In this document: positions 1-11,400 of the stretch, in pieces | Numbering within the stretch: the stretch's first letter is position 1 | Layout of the letters: every line of letters begins with the position of its first letter | DNA from: Rugalucina vietnamica | Lineage: Eukaryota; Mollusca; Bivalvia; Lucinida; Lucinidae | DNA length: 64,000 nucleotides | NCBI GenBank assembly: GCA_964017185.1 | Contig: OZ024878.1 | Location: forward strand, 18,541,851 to 18,605,850 | Reading direction: 5' to 3' | Notes under the pieces: model-generated | What the model saw: the letters and a program-made list of their open reading frames with translations, nothing else | Database searches by the model: none | Told to the model about the DNA's origin: nothing | Program-made: the position numbers and the translations under genes

Positions 1-752
1 GTTCTCTGGTTATCATATTTCCATGTATAGAGTTATAATTATGAAGACAAACAATAGATTTTTCTGTGCACTGATACTGTAAGTATCCAAGTGACAGTAT
101 TGATTTTTCTTCTACACTGACTGACTGACTGACTGACTGACTACAGTTTGAAAAAACAGGTAAATTCGTTTGTCCACGCTCATTGGAAATTAACAGTAAT
201 GTTATATCAGCCCTATAATAAGAGAAAGGTCTTTTGGTGTCTTTTAAAAAGGTCGATTTGGTGACCTCAGTGGGTCATCGTGAGACGATATGTCGATTAT
301 ATCACGGACCGGACGATTAAAGGTGGATGGAACCCGCGTAAATTACGAAAATCTTGGTTTAAGTCTTTAAACGTTTATTGTGATAGTTCTTACAGTGTTA
401 GTCACGAGTCCGATAATTACTGCATTAACCAGCCGCCATTTCAACACTGCCCATTCCTTATATCATTCAGAAATAAAACTTCTTACCCGATTTATTGCGA
501 TCTTTTCAGCCATGTTTCGAACGAGCAATAAGAGACTATCCTGAAACCAGGGGTTTACTGATACGAAGGCATGGAATGTATGTATGGGGACCTACCTGGC
601 AAAAAACTAAATGCATGTAAGATACTTAATTGGTCTCATTTGTCATACTTCTTTTCAAGACTTAATGCAATGACAAAAGAAAGAAAATCAATAAAAACGA
701 ATACAAAAATATATATATACATACGTCGTTCTGTCTATCAATTGTTAAACCA
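1..752. other. intergenic, no gene seen
   Basis: No exon or recognisable domain is visible. A short (ACTG)n microsatellite lies at about 115-142. The short open frames at 280-531 and 571-915 show no protein-family features; the second runs into the TACG-word element on its right and is treated as chance. Confidence 0.5.
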
Positions 753-1880
753 CTGTCACACCATCGCGTATCGACTCGTGTATCTACGGCGTATCAAGAT
801 ACGAAAGGTACGTCACGCGTACGTAGTACGTACATACGTGAACATGCGTAGCTCATACTCCTCATTGATACGTAGCTCATACGCCGAGGTGCTACGTTTT
901 TATATGTGCCCTTAAAAATTCGTAGCACGTACGTGGCAGGCCCGATACGTCGTACATACGTGGTACATACGAAAGCAACGTGGCAGGTACGCCGTAGATA
1001 CGTAGCTCATACTCCTGACACGCCACACGTACGTCGCGGTTAACATGCCACGTAACCGTGACGTGTGTACAGCGTACCTTTCGTATCTGTTACGTATGTG
1101 TGGCGTATCCTCGACTCTTTTTTCGTATCTACGGCGTATCAGCGACGTACGTGTGGCGTATCTCGTGTATCAATGGCGTATGTGCTACGTATGTACTACG
1201 TACGTTTCGCTGCTGTGGAGTATGTGTGACGTATTAGGAGTATTAGGAATATTTTGTGGCGTTCCAAGAGAATCTTAATGCTTCTATAAATATGTTTTCG
1301 TTTTTCCGAAGTCATGTATTAGATGTTTTCCACGGTTCGGCATGCCGTGCAGGGTTCTTTCAGGGCTACGCTTGGTATAGCCTCTGTCTTTGTTGATGTC
1401 GTTTTATGACCAGGATGGGGAGAATGGAGATGTTCCCCACACCACCACCACCACCACCTCGTTTTTTTTTCTTCAGTGTTAATCTAGATTATCTAGATTT
1501 CCGACCTCTGATAATTGATAACTGTAATTTGCGAATTGCATGAACAAAGTGAACACAACCGTTGGCATTAAAAAGCAATTGGTACAGAACAGATACGCCG
1601 CAGAACGTAGTACATACGCCGTAGATACGTCATGCGTACACTTCATACGCCATACATACGTCACACATACGTAGCACATACGCCTTGATACGCCGGACAT
1701 ACGAAAGTGAAATTCCATACGAATACAGATACGTCACGGATACGGCCACGGAAACGTAGCAGGAACGTCACACGTACGTGGTACATACGTCGCTCGAGCA
1801 AAATACGGCCCAGACCTCGGCGTATCGAAATTTTCATAGATACGTGAGCGATACGCCGCTGATACGTGAATGAGTGACAG
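753..1880. mobile_element. TIR element with arrays of TACG-type words
   Basis: The ends are short inverted repeats (CTGTCAC on the left, GTGACAG on the right). Inside, about 760-1250 and 1590-1870 are packed with degenerate 10-12 base words built round TACG, such as CGTATCTACGGCGTATC and its reverse complement. The middle (about 1260-1590) is ordinary sequence with a (CAC)n run near 1440-1457. There is no transposase, so it looks non-autonomous. Family unassigned; exact ends approximate. Confidence 0.55.
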
Positions 1881-2751
1881 AGCTATAATAGCTTTAATTT
1901 CAGCGACAAATGATAAAGTTCTACACATATGTTTCTGAATTCTAAATAAGAGCAACATGCATTCGCTTCTTGAACAAAGTGTCTGATAGCAGCTCTATCC
2001 AGGCCTCTCAAGTTTTTCTGATGAGACTTTAAACAGAGGTCGTGGCGTCTCCGTAAAGGTCTGTTTTGGGGACTGTTAAACCCAAACAGGCCTAATCACT
2101 TTGCTATTAAATTATTTTTGAGAACCAAATTAAATAAACATTTATTAAGCCAATATTGTTTACTGGACTTGACTGACGATGTTTTTTCATGATTGCGTGT
2201 TCTCTAAAAATTCATTTTGTTTCCATCTTTCAGGGCGGAGTGTTTCGACTTTTTATTTGAAACCGCAATAAAAATGCACCAACTTGGGTTTGATCCAGCG
2301 GCGCACTTTGTTCCACCGGAAGGGGCTTATCAATAAATGGGTCAACCAACGTAACATTGACGCGGTCAGGGAATGCCCATAAACAGAGGTCTCGTCCACA
2401 GTAGCCTAAGGTCTTTCAGGTTTTCATTTCGAGTCAGCACACATATTCAATATGTATTTTAGTATTGTTGATGATTCTTTTTTTAAAAACCGCATTGTCA
2501 GTTAAAAGGAGACTAGTATTTTATGCAACTGGGTTATGTTTACAAACTTTACATGATTGTAATGAATCTGTGGATTCGACATAAATAAACAAAACAGATA
2601 AACTGGGTCACTTTGTTATCTTTTCACGTTCTATTACCCTTTGTTTATCAACACACCACATAACTCTGCCCCCTGGTTCGGAGAGACAAAGGTATACGAA
2701 AAGCTATGGCCAATAAATTTACAAGCAGTGCCAAAAGGGAAAAAAACAAAA
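1881..2751. other. intergenic, nothing assigned
   Basis: AT-rich sequence without recognisable coding, RNA or repeat structure. A phrase close to AAACAGAGGTC occurs twice (about 2032 and 2382) and may be an old repeat, too weak to call. Confidence 0.4.
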
Positions 2752-2990
2752 GCCCATTGCGAAAATATGCCCATGCCAATATACAGAGATTTTTAAATTT
2801 GTAAAAAAAGAATGAAAATTTTCGGTAGAAATTGTTTGATATTTTTCTTATTTTTTGCTCAAAACATAGATTGTGGGTACACACTAACGTGTACCCACAA
2901 TCTATGTTTTGGAGCAAAAAATAAGAAAAATAGGTATACCCCTTGAACCCCATTTTTTTACATTGCACGGACATGTTTTCCTGATGTTTT
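2752..2990 (+). mobile_element. MITE-C copy 1 (hairpin, GGTATACCCC family)
   Basis: About 240 bp with a strong central hairpin: AACATAGATTGTGGGTACAC is followed by its near-perfect inverse, then AATAGGTATACCCC and a terminal ACATGTTTTCCTGATG. The same layout recurs at 19157, 36193, 38393 and 55660, which establishes a dispersed family. No coding capacity. Confidence 0.7.
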
Positions 2991-3773
2991 TGGGTACCAT
3001 ATATAGAATGCACTTCACCACGTTTAATTCCGTAAAACTTATTTTCCGTTAGTATGGTCATGAAAAACTATGATGCTTACACATGTATGTTCTTTTCGAC
3101 CAGTGTCTACATGATCTATATAGTATATAATAAATATACTATATTTATTTTGTAATATAAATGAAAATCGGAGTATGTTAATGGCAAAAATAAGATTTGT
3201 ATTTGTAACACGTTCCCGACATATTCATAAAATTATCTATCAATATATATATATACTTAAGCCACATGTCGCAAAATTTGTGGCTTATATACATAAAACG
3301 ATACCATTCTCGTATTCTCGATGCCTTAAACGAATCTATCGCGATCTATCATGGCCTCTATATATCGGCAGAGCCTCCAAGAGGGAGGAAATACGGAGGA
3401 CAAAGTGGACGTAATAAAATGCCTGGATAATCCTGGTTAAACCGATTCATGATTGCCAAAAAAATCGAATTTGGCTAAAACTCAACTTTGAAGTTGAAGA
3501 CTGAATTTCAAGTGCATGGGAAAAATATCGGCGAACATGATCGTCCTTGCCTTCCCTGCTGCCATTTTATCAGTTTCTATCTGTGCCCGACAGTGCCTGC
3601 TTTTGACTTTCACTCATGCATGTTCATTGTTATAAGGTTTATCTTCAGTATGCATTTCTACCAAGGACAGTAACTGTTGTGACCTGGAAAATACCCGCCA
3701 AATCAGTAAGGATTTAAACTGTAGCAGTGATAAGTGCTCCTAGAAGCAGATTCTGCAGTCCGCAGTCACCAGT
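2991..3773. other. intergenic, nothing assigned
   Basis: AT-rich DNA with a short (AT)n run near 3243-3256. No exon-like open frame with splice signals and no repeat family shared with the rest of the window. Confidence 0.4.
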
Positions 3774-3914
3774 CATGGGCGGATCCAGAGGGGGTGACAG
3801 GGGGTCCGGACCCCCTGGAATTGCCAGATTATTAATTTTTGCTATGTTGAAATTTTCCGTCAGACTGCCCCTTCTGGCCCCCCCTCTTGAGAAAATTTTC
3901 TGGATCCGCGCATG
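3774..3914. mobile_element. MITE-G copy 1 (CATGCGCGGATCCAGA ends)
   Basis: A 141-bp element whose left end CATGGGCGGATCCAGA is matched by TCTGGATCCGCGCATG on the right. The interior has G/C-rich runs (GGGGGTCCGGACCCCC). The flanks CCAGT and CCGGT could be a decayed 5-bp target-site duplication. A second copy, split by a large insertion, is at 21679-21784 plus 31487-31590. Confidence 0.7.
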
Positions 3915-4539
3915 CCGGTGATCAGCCATACAGAAGAATCTTGGCGCTGGTCTCACAGTCGTTTAGACATTGAGAAACAAACCAGCATTCAATCGAATCT
4001 TTAAAATAAACGAACTGACTGCCGAGGAGGCAGAAACAGTTGAAGACTGAAGAAACAGACAAATCAATGGATCCCGAAAGTGACGATTCTCAGTTCGGAA
4101 AGTACCAGACATCGAATCGCCAAATGACTTTTGAAATTGTTTAGCAGAACGGGACTTCCAGGGTGCTTGTGGATTGCCCACACCGCAGGGAAAGGCATCA
4201 GCATGGGTACTGTTTTCAAGCTTCTTCTTAAATGTAGTATTAAATAATTTATATATAATTAAGCTCATTTTATACCTATACCTGTCTTATTTGTATATAT
4301 GTAATTAATAAGGTTGCATGCTGTGATATTTCCTTTAACAGTGATGTTCGTTATTCCCATGTAAATGTACAGTTGTCGACAAAATAGCCTATGGCAAATG
4401 TTATTCTGTTGTAAATTTAAAGTCGATTTTAATTAGTTTCTTGTATCTTGTAAAAATGTTCTGCATACAAATATGAGATACTGTTCTAAGAGCAGAAGAT
4501 TGGCCATCTTACAAACAGCTGTGTTAAGCTATCAGATCG
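3915..4539. other. intergenic, nothing assigned
   Basis: No coding or repeat feature recognised. It may contain the ragged 5' edge of the retrotransposon remnant to its right, but I cannot align it to anything. Confidence 0.35.
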
Positions 4540-4953
4540 CTTCCCACTGTGGAAGAGTGCTTGAACCAGATTGAACAAATCCAGAAAAGGGCGGCCCGCT
4601 GGACTGTCAGTAACTTCGCTAGGCAGGCAAGTGTAACTCGGATTATACAAGAACTGGGATGGAGAACATTGGCACAAAGACGGGCTGATGGCCGTCTTTG
4701 CTTGTTTTACAAAGTAATCCATTGTTTAGTTGCTGTACCCCTCCCAGATCACGTGCAGTATTCAAACAGAATATCACGGTACTGCCATTCCATGACCTTC
4801 AGGCAGGTCTACACATCAAAGGATTACTACAAATACTCCTTCTTCCCCTTGGCCATAGTACAGTGGAACTCCCTCCCTGAGTCTGTTGCAACCTTGCAGA
4901 GCCTTGATGCCTTCAAGACAGCAGTCTGCAAGTTGCAGCACTCACGCCCATAG
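4540..4953 (+). pseudogene. 3' end of non-LTR retrotransposon ORF2 (reverse transcriptase C-terminus)
   Basis: The open frame reads IEQIQKRAARWTVSNF, then a Leu-Gly-Trp block, RRADGRLCLFYKVIH, and later FFPLAIVQWNSLPE before a stop. This is the conserved tail found after the reverse-transcriptase domain in jockey/CR1-type LINEs. Endonuclease and polymerase catalytic motifs are absent: 5' truncation, the usual outcome of incomplete reverse transcription, leaves about 135 codons. No plausible start codon is present; the frame opens at a GTG within the protein. Not a host gene. Confidence 0.85.
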
Positions 4954-5118
4954 ATCCCAAATTGCTTGTTTTTATCTGGTTTTAGCTATTCTTATCTATT
5001 TTAACCTATCATCTGTTTTTATCCTTCACTTTTAAACCTCTGTACTATAATCCCCCTTTTTCAGCCTGCCTAGAATGTCCGTGAGGGCGTATGGCAGTAT
5101 AAAGAGATAGATAGATAG
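4954..5118 (+). mobile_element. LINE 3' UTR and (GATA)n tail
   Basis: The non-coding tail after the ORF2 stop ends in GTATGGCAGTATAAAGAGATAGATAG. Ending in a short tandem repeat rather than poly(A) is typical of CR1/jockey-like LINE 3' ends and fixes the element as + strand. Confidence 0.65.
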
Positions 5119-5464
5119 CTTGTAGATAAACTTTTGGCTCACAGACTTTATTCACCAGAGATTAGACATCACAGACTTTTATTCACTGGGGCTCAGTTAT
5201 TTATTCACAAGACTTACCAAGATAGTGACTTTGTATAGATAAAAACTTTTATCCAACCCCCACCCCCCTTTTACCAGATGCGCCGATAAGTCAACGGCGG
5301 AACTCTACGAAACAACAAATATGGCACGGTTATCGTACAAATAGACCACATTTCAAGAGTTACGTTTCTTGTCCGGCATCCTCTCGCGGAAAAAAAAAAA
5401 GTCGATCGTATTGATTTTTCATACTAGCGCAACTCCATCAATGTAACAGTCCAGAAACAGAATC
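5119..5464 (+). promoter_or_regulatory. upstream region and probable 5' UTR of DNAJC5
   Basis: The 345 bp before the inferred CSP start codon contain no upstream coding exon. Bases immediately 5' of the ATG (about 5400-5464) are plausible 5' UTR; AACAG near 5447 could instead be an acceptor for a first non-coding exon. I see no TATA box or CpG cluster, so the transcription start is unknown. Confidence 0.3.
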
Positions 5465-5487
5465 ATGAGTCGACCACGAAAGCTCTC
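5465..5487 (+). CDS. DNAJC5: DNAJC5 exon 1 (start codon exon)
   Basis: Encodes MSRPRKL plus two bases (TC) of Ser8, then a consensus donor GTAAGT. I chose this start because TC joins T at 6398 to restore a serine codon and gives an N-terminus of family length and style (basic, then L-S, then S-G-E-S-L-Y). The putative PKA target serine is therefore split by the intron. A 23-nt coding exon is short, so RNA evidence would be welcome. Confidence 0.8.
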
Positions 5488-8400
5488 GTAAGTTAGCATC
5501 AAAGAATTACGCTTGGACAACGTGATTTCTTTAAAATTTACCTCACAATGTGACCATCTGACAGGAGTGCATTAGTGACAAGGTGGGTGGGGTATACGAC
5601 TGTCATGATCATATGATTTTCTAAAACCGTCTTCAGCAGTCTGAGTCTGGTGAAGAATGGTTTTAGCTAGACTGCCGCTACTATATTTATTTTCACTGCC
5701 ACTTCTATTTTTATTTCCCCCTTCTCGTAAGGGGGATTCGGTGGAACACCCTTGAGAAAATTTTGATTTAATGGTGCCTCAAAACGCGTTCTGCATGTGC
5801 GTTTGGCCTCGAATTTCACCAGTTTTTGTTCGCAAAAAAGACCGATATTAGAAAAATAAACTGAAGATGAGACTTAAACTATCAGCTTTAAAATTCTGAA
5901 ATTAATTTCCATATTTTTGGGGTCTCCCAACCATTGGGGCCATGAGAATTGGACTGCTTACTTTAAAAACAATGTCTGACCCTCTGTAATTCTCATTAGG
6001 CGGTGGCACAACAATTTTATTACAACTTTGATATAAAGACAGGTAAGCAAGACAGCGGCGGTCGAAAAAAAGTGGTACAGCAGATAGCATGCTTGGCAAA
6101 AAAGTGTTTTTTTCTTCACTAAATTGGACACAAAAGTTTGTATGAGGTTGATGGTAAGGCATGCAGGTCAGAAGCCCAGCTCTCACTGTAGGTTCCTGTG
6201 GGCATAAGCTGTCAAGTTATCAATTCTACTGCTCTACATGTCTTTATTCTGAACATACATGCTGAAGGTATTAACTGCATGGAGCCCAGGCTCCACCAGT
6301 GTACTATACTACTTTATTGTTCATAACATGTACATATTAAAGTGGGACATAAAACAACAATGCAGCCTATTAAATCAAAGTTTTTATTTTGTTCCAGTCG
6401 TTCTGGAGAGTCATTGTATGAGCTACTGGGGCTTCAGAAACATGCTACCCATGATGAGATTAAGAAAGCATACAGGAAAGTAAGTCAGATAGTTTAAGTC
6501 AATATGATTGTCAACAATAATGTCTTGTTCCTTCAGTGGTATCTAATTATGGTTTGACTGTCACACCTTAGTAGGTATGGTGGTTTCGCAGGGTATTTCC
6601 CTGCTTAACTTCCCTGGCTTTTCTCCTGCCATCCTGCCACTCAGACAGTTATCGTTGTAGAAGCAGAAATGCTTAGTCTGACTATCTCCTGTAACACCAA
6701 TTGACATAACTGTAGTAGTCTTCAGGGCTTAACTCCATGATCATTTAATAATAAAAATCATAACAAGCTTAGTTTAGTTTATCAATTGCTGATTCATTTG
6801 TATTAAAACTGACTGAAAATGCACAGGTTTAGTGTTTCCCCTAGCCACTTTTACTATGGCGCCGCGCCATGCCCTTTTTCTCCAGCGCCATGCCCTTTTT
6901 CCCAGCACCATGCCCTTTTTCTGAATCTACATTCTGTGCCCTACATTTTGGTAAAAAGTTTGTCAAAATCGGACAAAAAATAAGGAAGTTACAAGATCTT
7001 TTGCTTGAAGTCTGCAGAAACAAATTTGGCAAAATTTATAATCATGACTTCCACAGTTGTTGATTGCTTTGATCCCTTGTTTATTGTCACTTTATTGCAG
7101 TGGCAAATGTTGATAATAACTCAATGACAATTACCCAATTTGACACCTAATGAGCTGTTAATCAGAAAAGGTGTGAAAAATGAATGTCTTACATGGTAAT
7201 ATAAGTGTGCCAGTTAATTAGTTTCAACTATCAATAGTTTACTTTTCAAAAACAAATCCTGAGTGAGGTTATCTCTTATTTTGACAAGCATGGTTAAATA
7301 ATTCAGAATTAAAGTAATATGAGACAGAGGGAAAAGAAATTTTCTAAGTTGTCTCTGGTAAAAGTGAATCCTGAAATTGAGGAAAGAACAATTTAAGCTG
7401 AAAAGCAAATTTATTAATACAGAGAAACTATATTAAGTGTTAAATTTAATGACCTGTGCTTAAATGTGCCCTCATAGCATGCTATGGGCCACTGAAAAAA
7501 GTGCCCTTTTGCTTGTCGTTGCGCGCTAAAAGTGCCCTTTTGACATGCTGAAGCGCGTTAAAAAGTGCCCTTTTTTTTAGAATCCTTACCATGCCCTTTT
7601 CTGGGACTGGGGGAAACACTAAGGTTACATCTTGGGTCTAAACCCCTCTTATTTTCCAGATTGTTTTAGTCAAGGTGTCTTTTATGGGCCATAAAAGACA
7701 CCTTGACTAAAACAATCTTGAAAATAAGAGGGGTTTAGACCCAAGACCCATGAATTATGGCAAACATGGGATGAGGTTGAAAGAGGAATCAGGGAGATTT
7801 TTTTTCCATTTTAGGGAGATTTTTTGAAAAATGTATAGAATATACGATATCAATAGGAAAATTCCTGATTCATTTCAGGGAGATTTTAATATTTTGATGT
7901 AAAAAGTGGTACATTTTAGAAGAATTTTTACCAATTTTACAGCTCATTTCCTGGAGTCTCCCTGATAATTAGGGAGGTACGAGGATCATCCAATAAGTTC
8001 TGACAATGGCCTCATAAAACAAAATTTATTACCCTAAAGTATGATTCAGTTATATACACATGAACCTGCATACAGCCCCTTTCACTCGAGTTTGCCGTTT
8101 GAGCATTCAGGTCAATCATTTTTTTTTCACTCGAGTTTGCCGTTTGCTTGTAAATCAGGTAACTTTTTATTCTATTTTAGAACTGAAACATTGTCCCAGG
8201 TGTTCTTAAAATCTAGTCAGCATTTATCTTTAGGTAATGATGTCACCTCTTCTGATAAAAACATTGTAATTGCTTGGTTAAAGCACATTTTTATTTCAAA
8301 ATTCTTTGCACAACATATACATCTTGCATATTAAGAACACACATTTGTAACAGGATAGAGACAAAAGCAGAATTTTATCAATTTAAGCAGTTACCTGATC

Positions 8401-11400
8401 GGAATCTACATGGCAAAAATTCCACATAGGTAGTTGAAAATTTCACTCGAGTTTGCCGTTTTTAACGGTCATTTCAGTACCTTAATTAATTTTTTAGCCT
8501 ATAGGGTATTTACGCACCCCTTTTTCATTCAGTTGCGTATCTGGAATTTTAATTGGGTAAGTTCAATTCTGTTACGCACTCTATTTTCAATCAATTGGGT
8601 AAAATGGAAAACAATTTGGTAAAAATGATGTTCGAGGTGTACTTTCCTTATTTTCTTCTACTTTCGCTTTTGCATAGCATAAAATAAAAGGGAAACATTG
8701 ATTGGTTGAGAGAATTAACTAAAATCGCAGTCAACCAACGAAAAAACAGAAAAGAAATGGCTTCCAATCGATCGATTTGCGCATGTCCAATGACATTTTT
8801 GTTTAATGTAGACGGCGTAAGCCTTGTGCGGCGCACACCGATAAAAACTAGTACGCATTTGATTTTTCCGGTATTGCGTATCGGCGATTTCTTTTGCGTT
8901 TTCTTACGCTACCAGATCGTTATTAATTGCGTTTTTTCATATTTTAATTGGGTAATTACGCAAATACGCAGCCTAATTAAGGTACTGGTCATTTAGTTTG
9001 AAGCTGTCACTCATATCAGTAGATCAATCAATCCAGATGTCTTTGATGACAACATGAAAAGAAACTCAGATCTTCGGAACACATTGTCTTCTTGTGTGAT
9101 GCAAATGCTCAAACGGCAAACTCGAGTGAAAGGGGCTGTATGTATGGACCTACATCATCAAGAAATATATTAATCATGTTGCCACTGAAACGGTTGCTAA
9201 GCAACTAAAGACCTAAAGGTAACATGCCGTGGCCGCGAACTTATATCCCATTTTCATGACTCAATTTTATAGAAATAGCTTAATCTTCTTAACAACTTTG
9301 TATATAAATGGATAAAGACTCTATGTGCGTTGGGTTTGACTGCCATATTGAGTGGTCTTGCCTACCATTGCAACTTAAGTAGGGTTTTGTTTTCGACATG
9401 TGGCCACTTTGGCAACAGGTTTTTGCCATATAAATAGGGTCGTACTACAAAGTATAGTATATAATCTTTGCATCATTTCTATTTTCTAAATTATTTTTCT
9501 ATTTTTATTTCATTTTCTAATTAAACTCATTTACTTATTTAATGACTCTGTGACAATATCTCGAATGTAAGCCTTAAGGGTACTTAAAAGTTGCTTTTTA
9601 TCTCTGTTCAAAAGACCATACAATAGCTTTAACAAAACATTCAACCATAATATGTTAGCTGTTTGGTATAAGTTACGGAAGTGTTCAAAATGTACAATGA
9701 CACCGAAACTGGGGAAAATTGTTAATTTTCTTTTGTTGCCTAGCAACCGTGTATTCCGAAAGCTGCAAAGTCAACATTATTTCAATAGATGATTTTATGG
9801 AGCAATTGAGTATTTGGAAAATATCACACAACACTAGTATGACCAAACAAAGAAACACAGTGAAGATTTTGCTTACCCTACCCCCAGTAAAAATAAAGAC
9901 AAAACCGCAATTTTCGCGGCCATGAGCTCTCAGAGTGTTACATACAAGTTGTTACAGCATCAGATCAGATTGTGATAAAGCCTTCATATTTCACACACTA
10001 GTAGGCAACACCCATGGCCACATTTAGTATGCAAACTTATTTTGATTTTATACTCGGGTTGGGAGATATGAGACCATTGACAGAACTTATTGGATGACCC
10101 TCATATCACAAATGTATGGGCACAGAAATTGTAATTATATTTTGAGTGCAGTTTAACCTCACTATAATACTCTTTTTTTGTATAACAAGACCAAGTCATG
10201 ACTCCCAAATGGTAATTTTCCTATAATGCTATCGTAAATAAATGTTTTCATTATATTACATGGTTCCACTTATAGCACAGTCTTTTTTATTGTGGTCCCA
10301 AACATAATGTTATAATGAGGTTGTACTGTATGATTTTAAAATATCTCAATAAAACAATGCTTATTTCATCAAGTACTTGCATTTACTATTTCACATCTCT
10401 GTTTTTTGTCTTGTCATTTCAGTTAGCTCTTAGACTCCATCCAGACAAGAACCAGGGGGATGACGAAGCCACAGAAAAGGTCTAGTTTACACTGAATGTT
10501 CTTGCACTTTCCGAATCATAATCATCATCAGAAAATGAGCCTGTGTGTGAGAAAACCAACAATTTGGGTTCTGACTAGGTCGGACACAAACCAGGCTGTA
10601 CAATCACAGAAGGTTAGAAGCTTGAAATTTTGGGTGTAAGTAGAAGAGGAATTGCACAATTTGTGTAACGAAAACAACATTTGGTGCTGATCAGCTGTGC
10701 AGTTACTGCACAGCTTATGCTGATCAGTTGTGCAGTTACTGCACAGCTTATCAGTGCCTTTGTTTTCCCATATGCAGATTGATGGTTTTCTGATGCCCCT
10801 ACATTTAGAAAACATGGCCCCTTTTTAGCTCACCTGAGCAGAAGGCTCACAAGGTGAGCTTATAGGATGGCCATGATCCGGCGTCCGTCCGTCCGTCGTC
10901 CACAATTTCAAAGATCTTCTCTGAAACCGCTAGGCCGATCTAGTTGAAATTTTATGTGGAGCCTCCTTGGGTAGTGGCATTTCAAGTTTGATCGCGAAAT
11001 TCAGGTCACATGACCAAGATGGCCGCCACGCTCATATATGGTAAAAACCCTTCAAAAATCTTCTTCTCCAGAACCGGTGGGCCGATTTCCACGAAACTTG
11101 GTATGTAGCATCGGGAATTTCAGCTCATCATAGTTTGATAAAATGATGACCCTTGGATGACCTTGACCTATTTTACGGCAAGGTCAAATTTGGAAACATA
11201 GGCTTTTACATGGGAAAAAGTGAAAACTATGGATTTTTTGGAAACTATTGCAGCCTGAGGCCTGAAAAGTGGTAGATGCAAACAACTAATGGAGTAGATG
11301 AAGGTATGTGATTAATGTGATTAATATAGGTCAAGGTCATCTCTTGACCTTGGCCAGTCTGGTGTCCGTACACACTTTTCAAAGATCTTCTTCTCTGAAA

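Noticed and set aside
571-1278. Frames of 114 and 77 codons rich in Tyr, Val and Arg
   Set aside because: Composition reflects TACG-word repeats; no domain, and the words also occur inverted in the right arm.
4486-4953. Intact reverse transcriptase gene
   Set aside because: Only the C-terminal tail of ORF2 is present; catalytic and endonuclease domains are missing.
6259-6483. Single-exon start for the CSP J domain
   Set aside because: The reading frame here is not that of the J domain, and a clean acceptor at 6397 plus the 5465 exon gives a family-like N-terminus.
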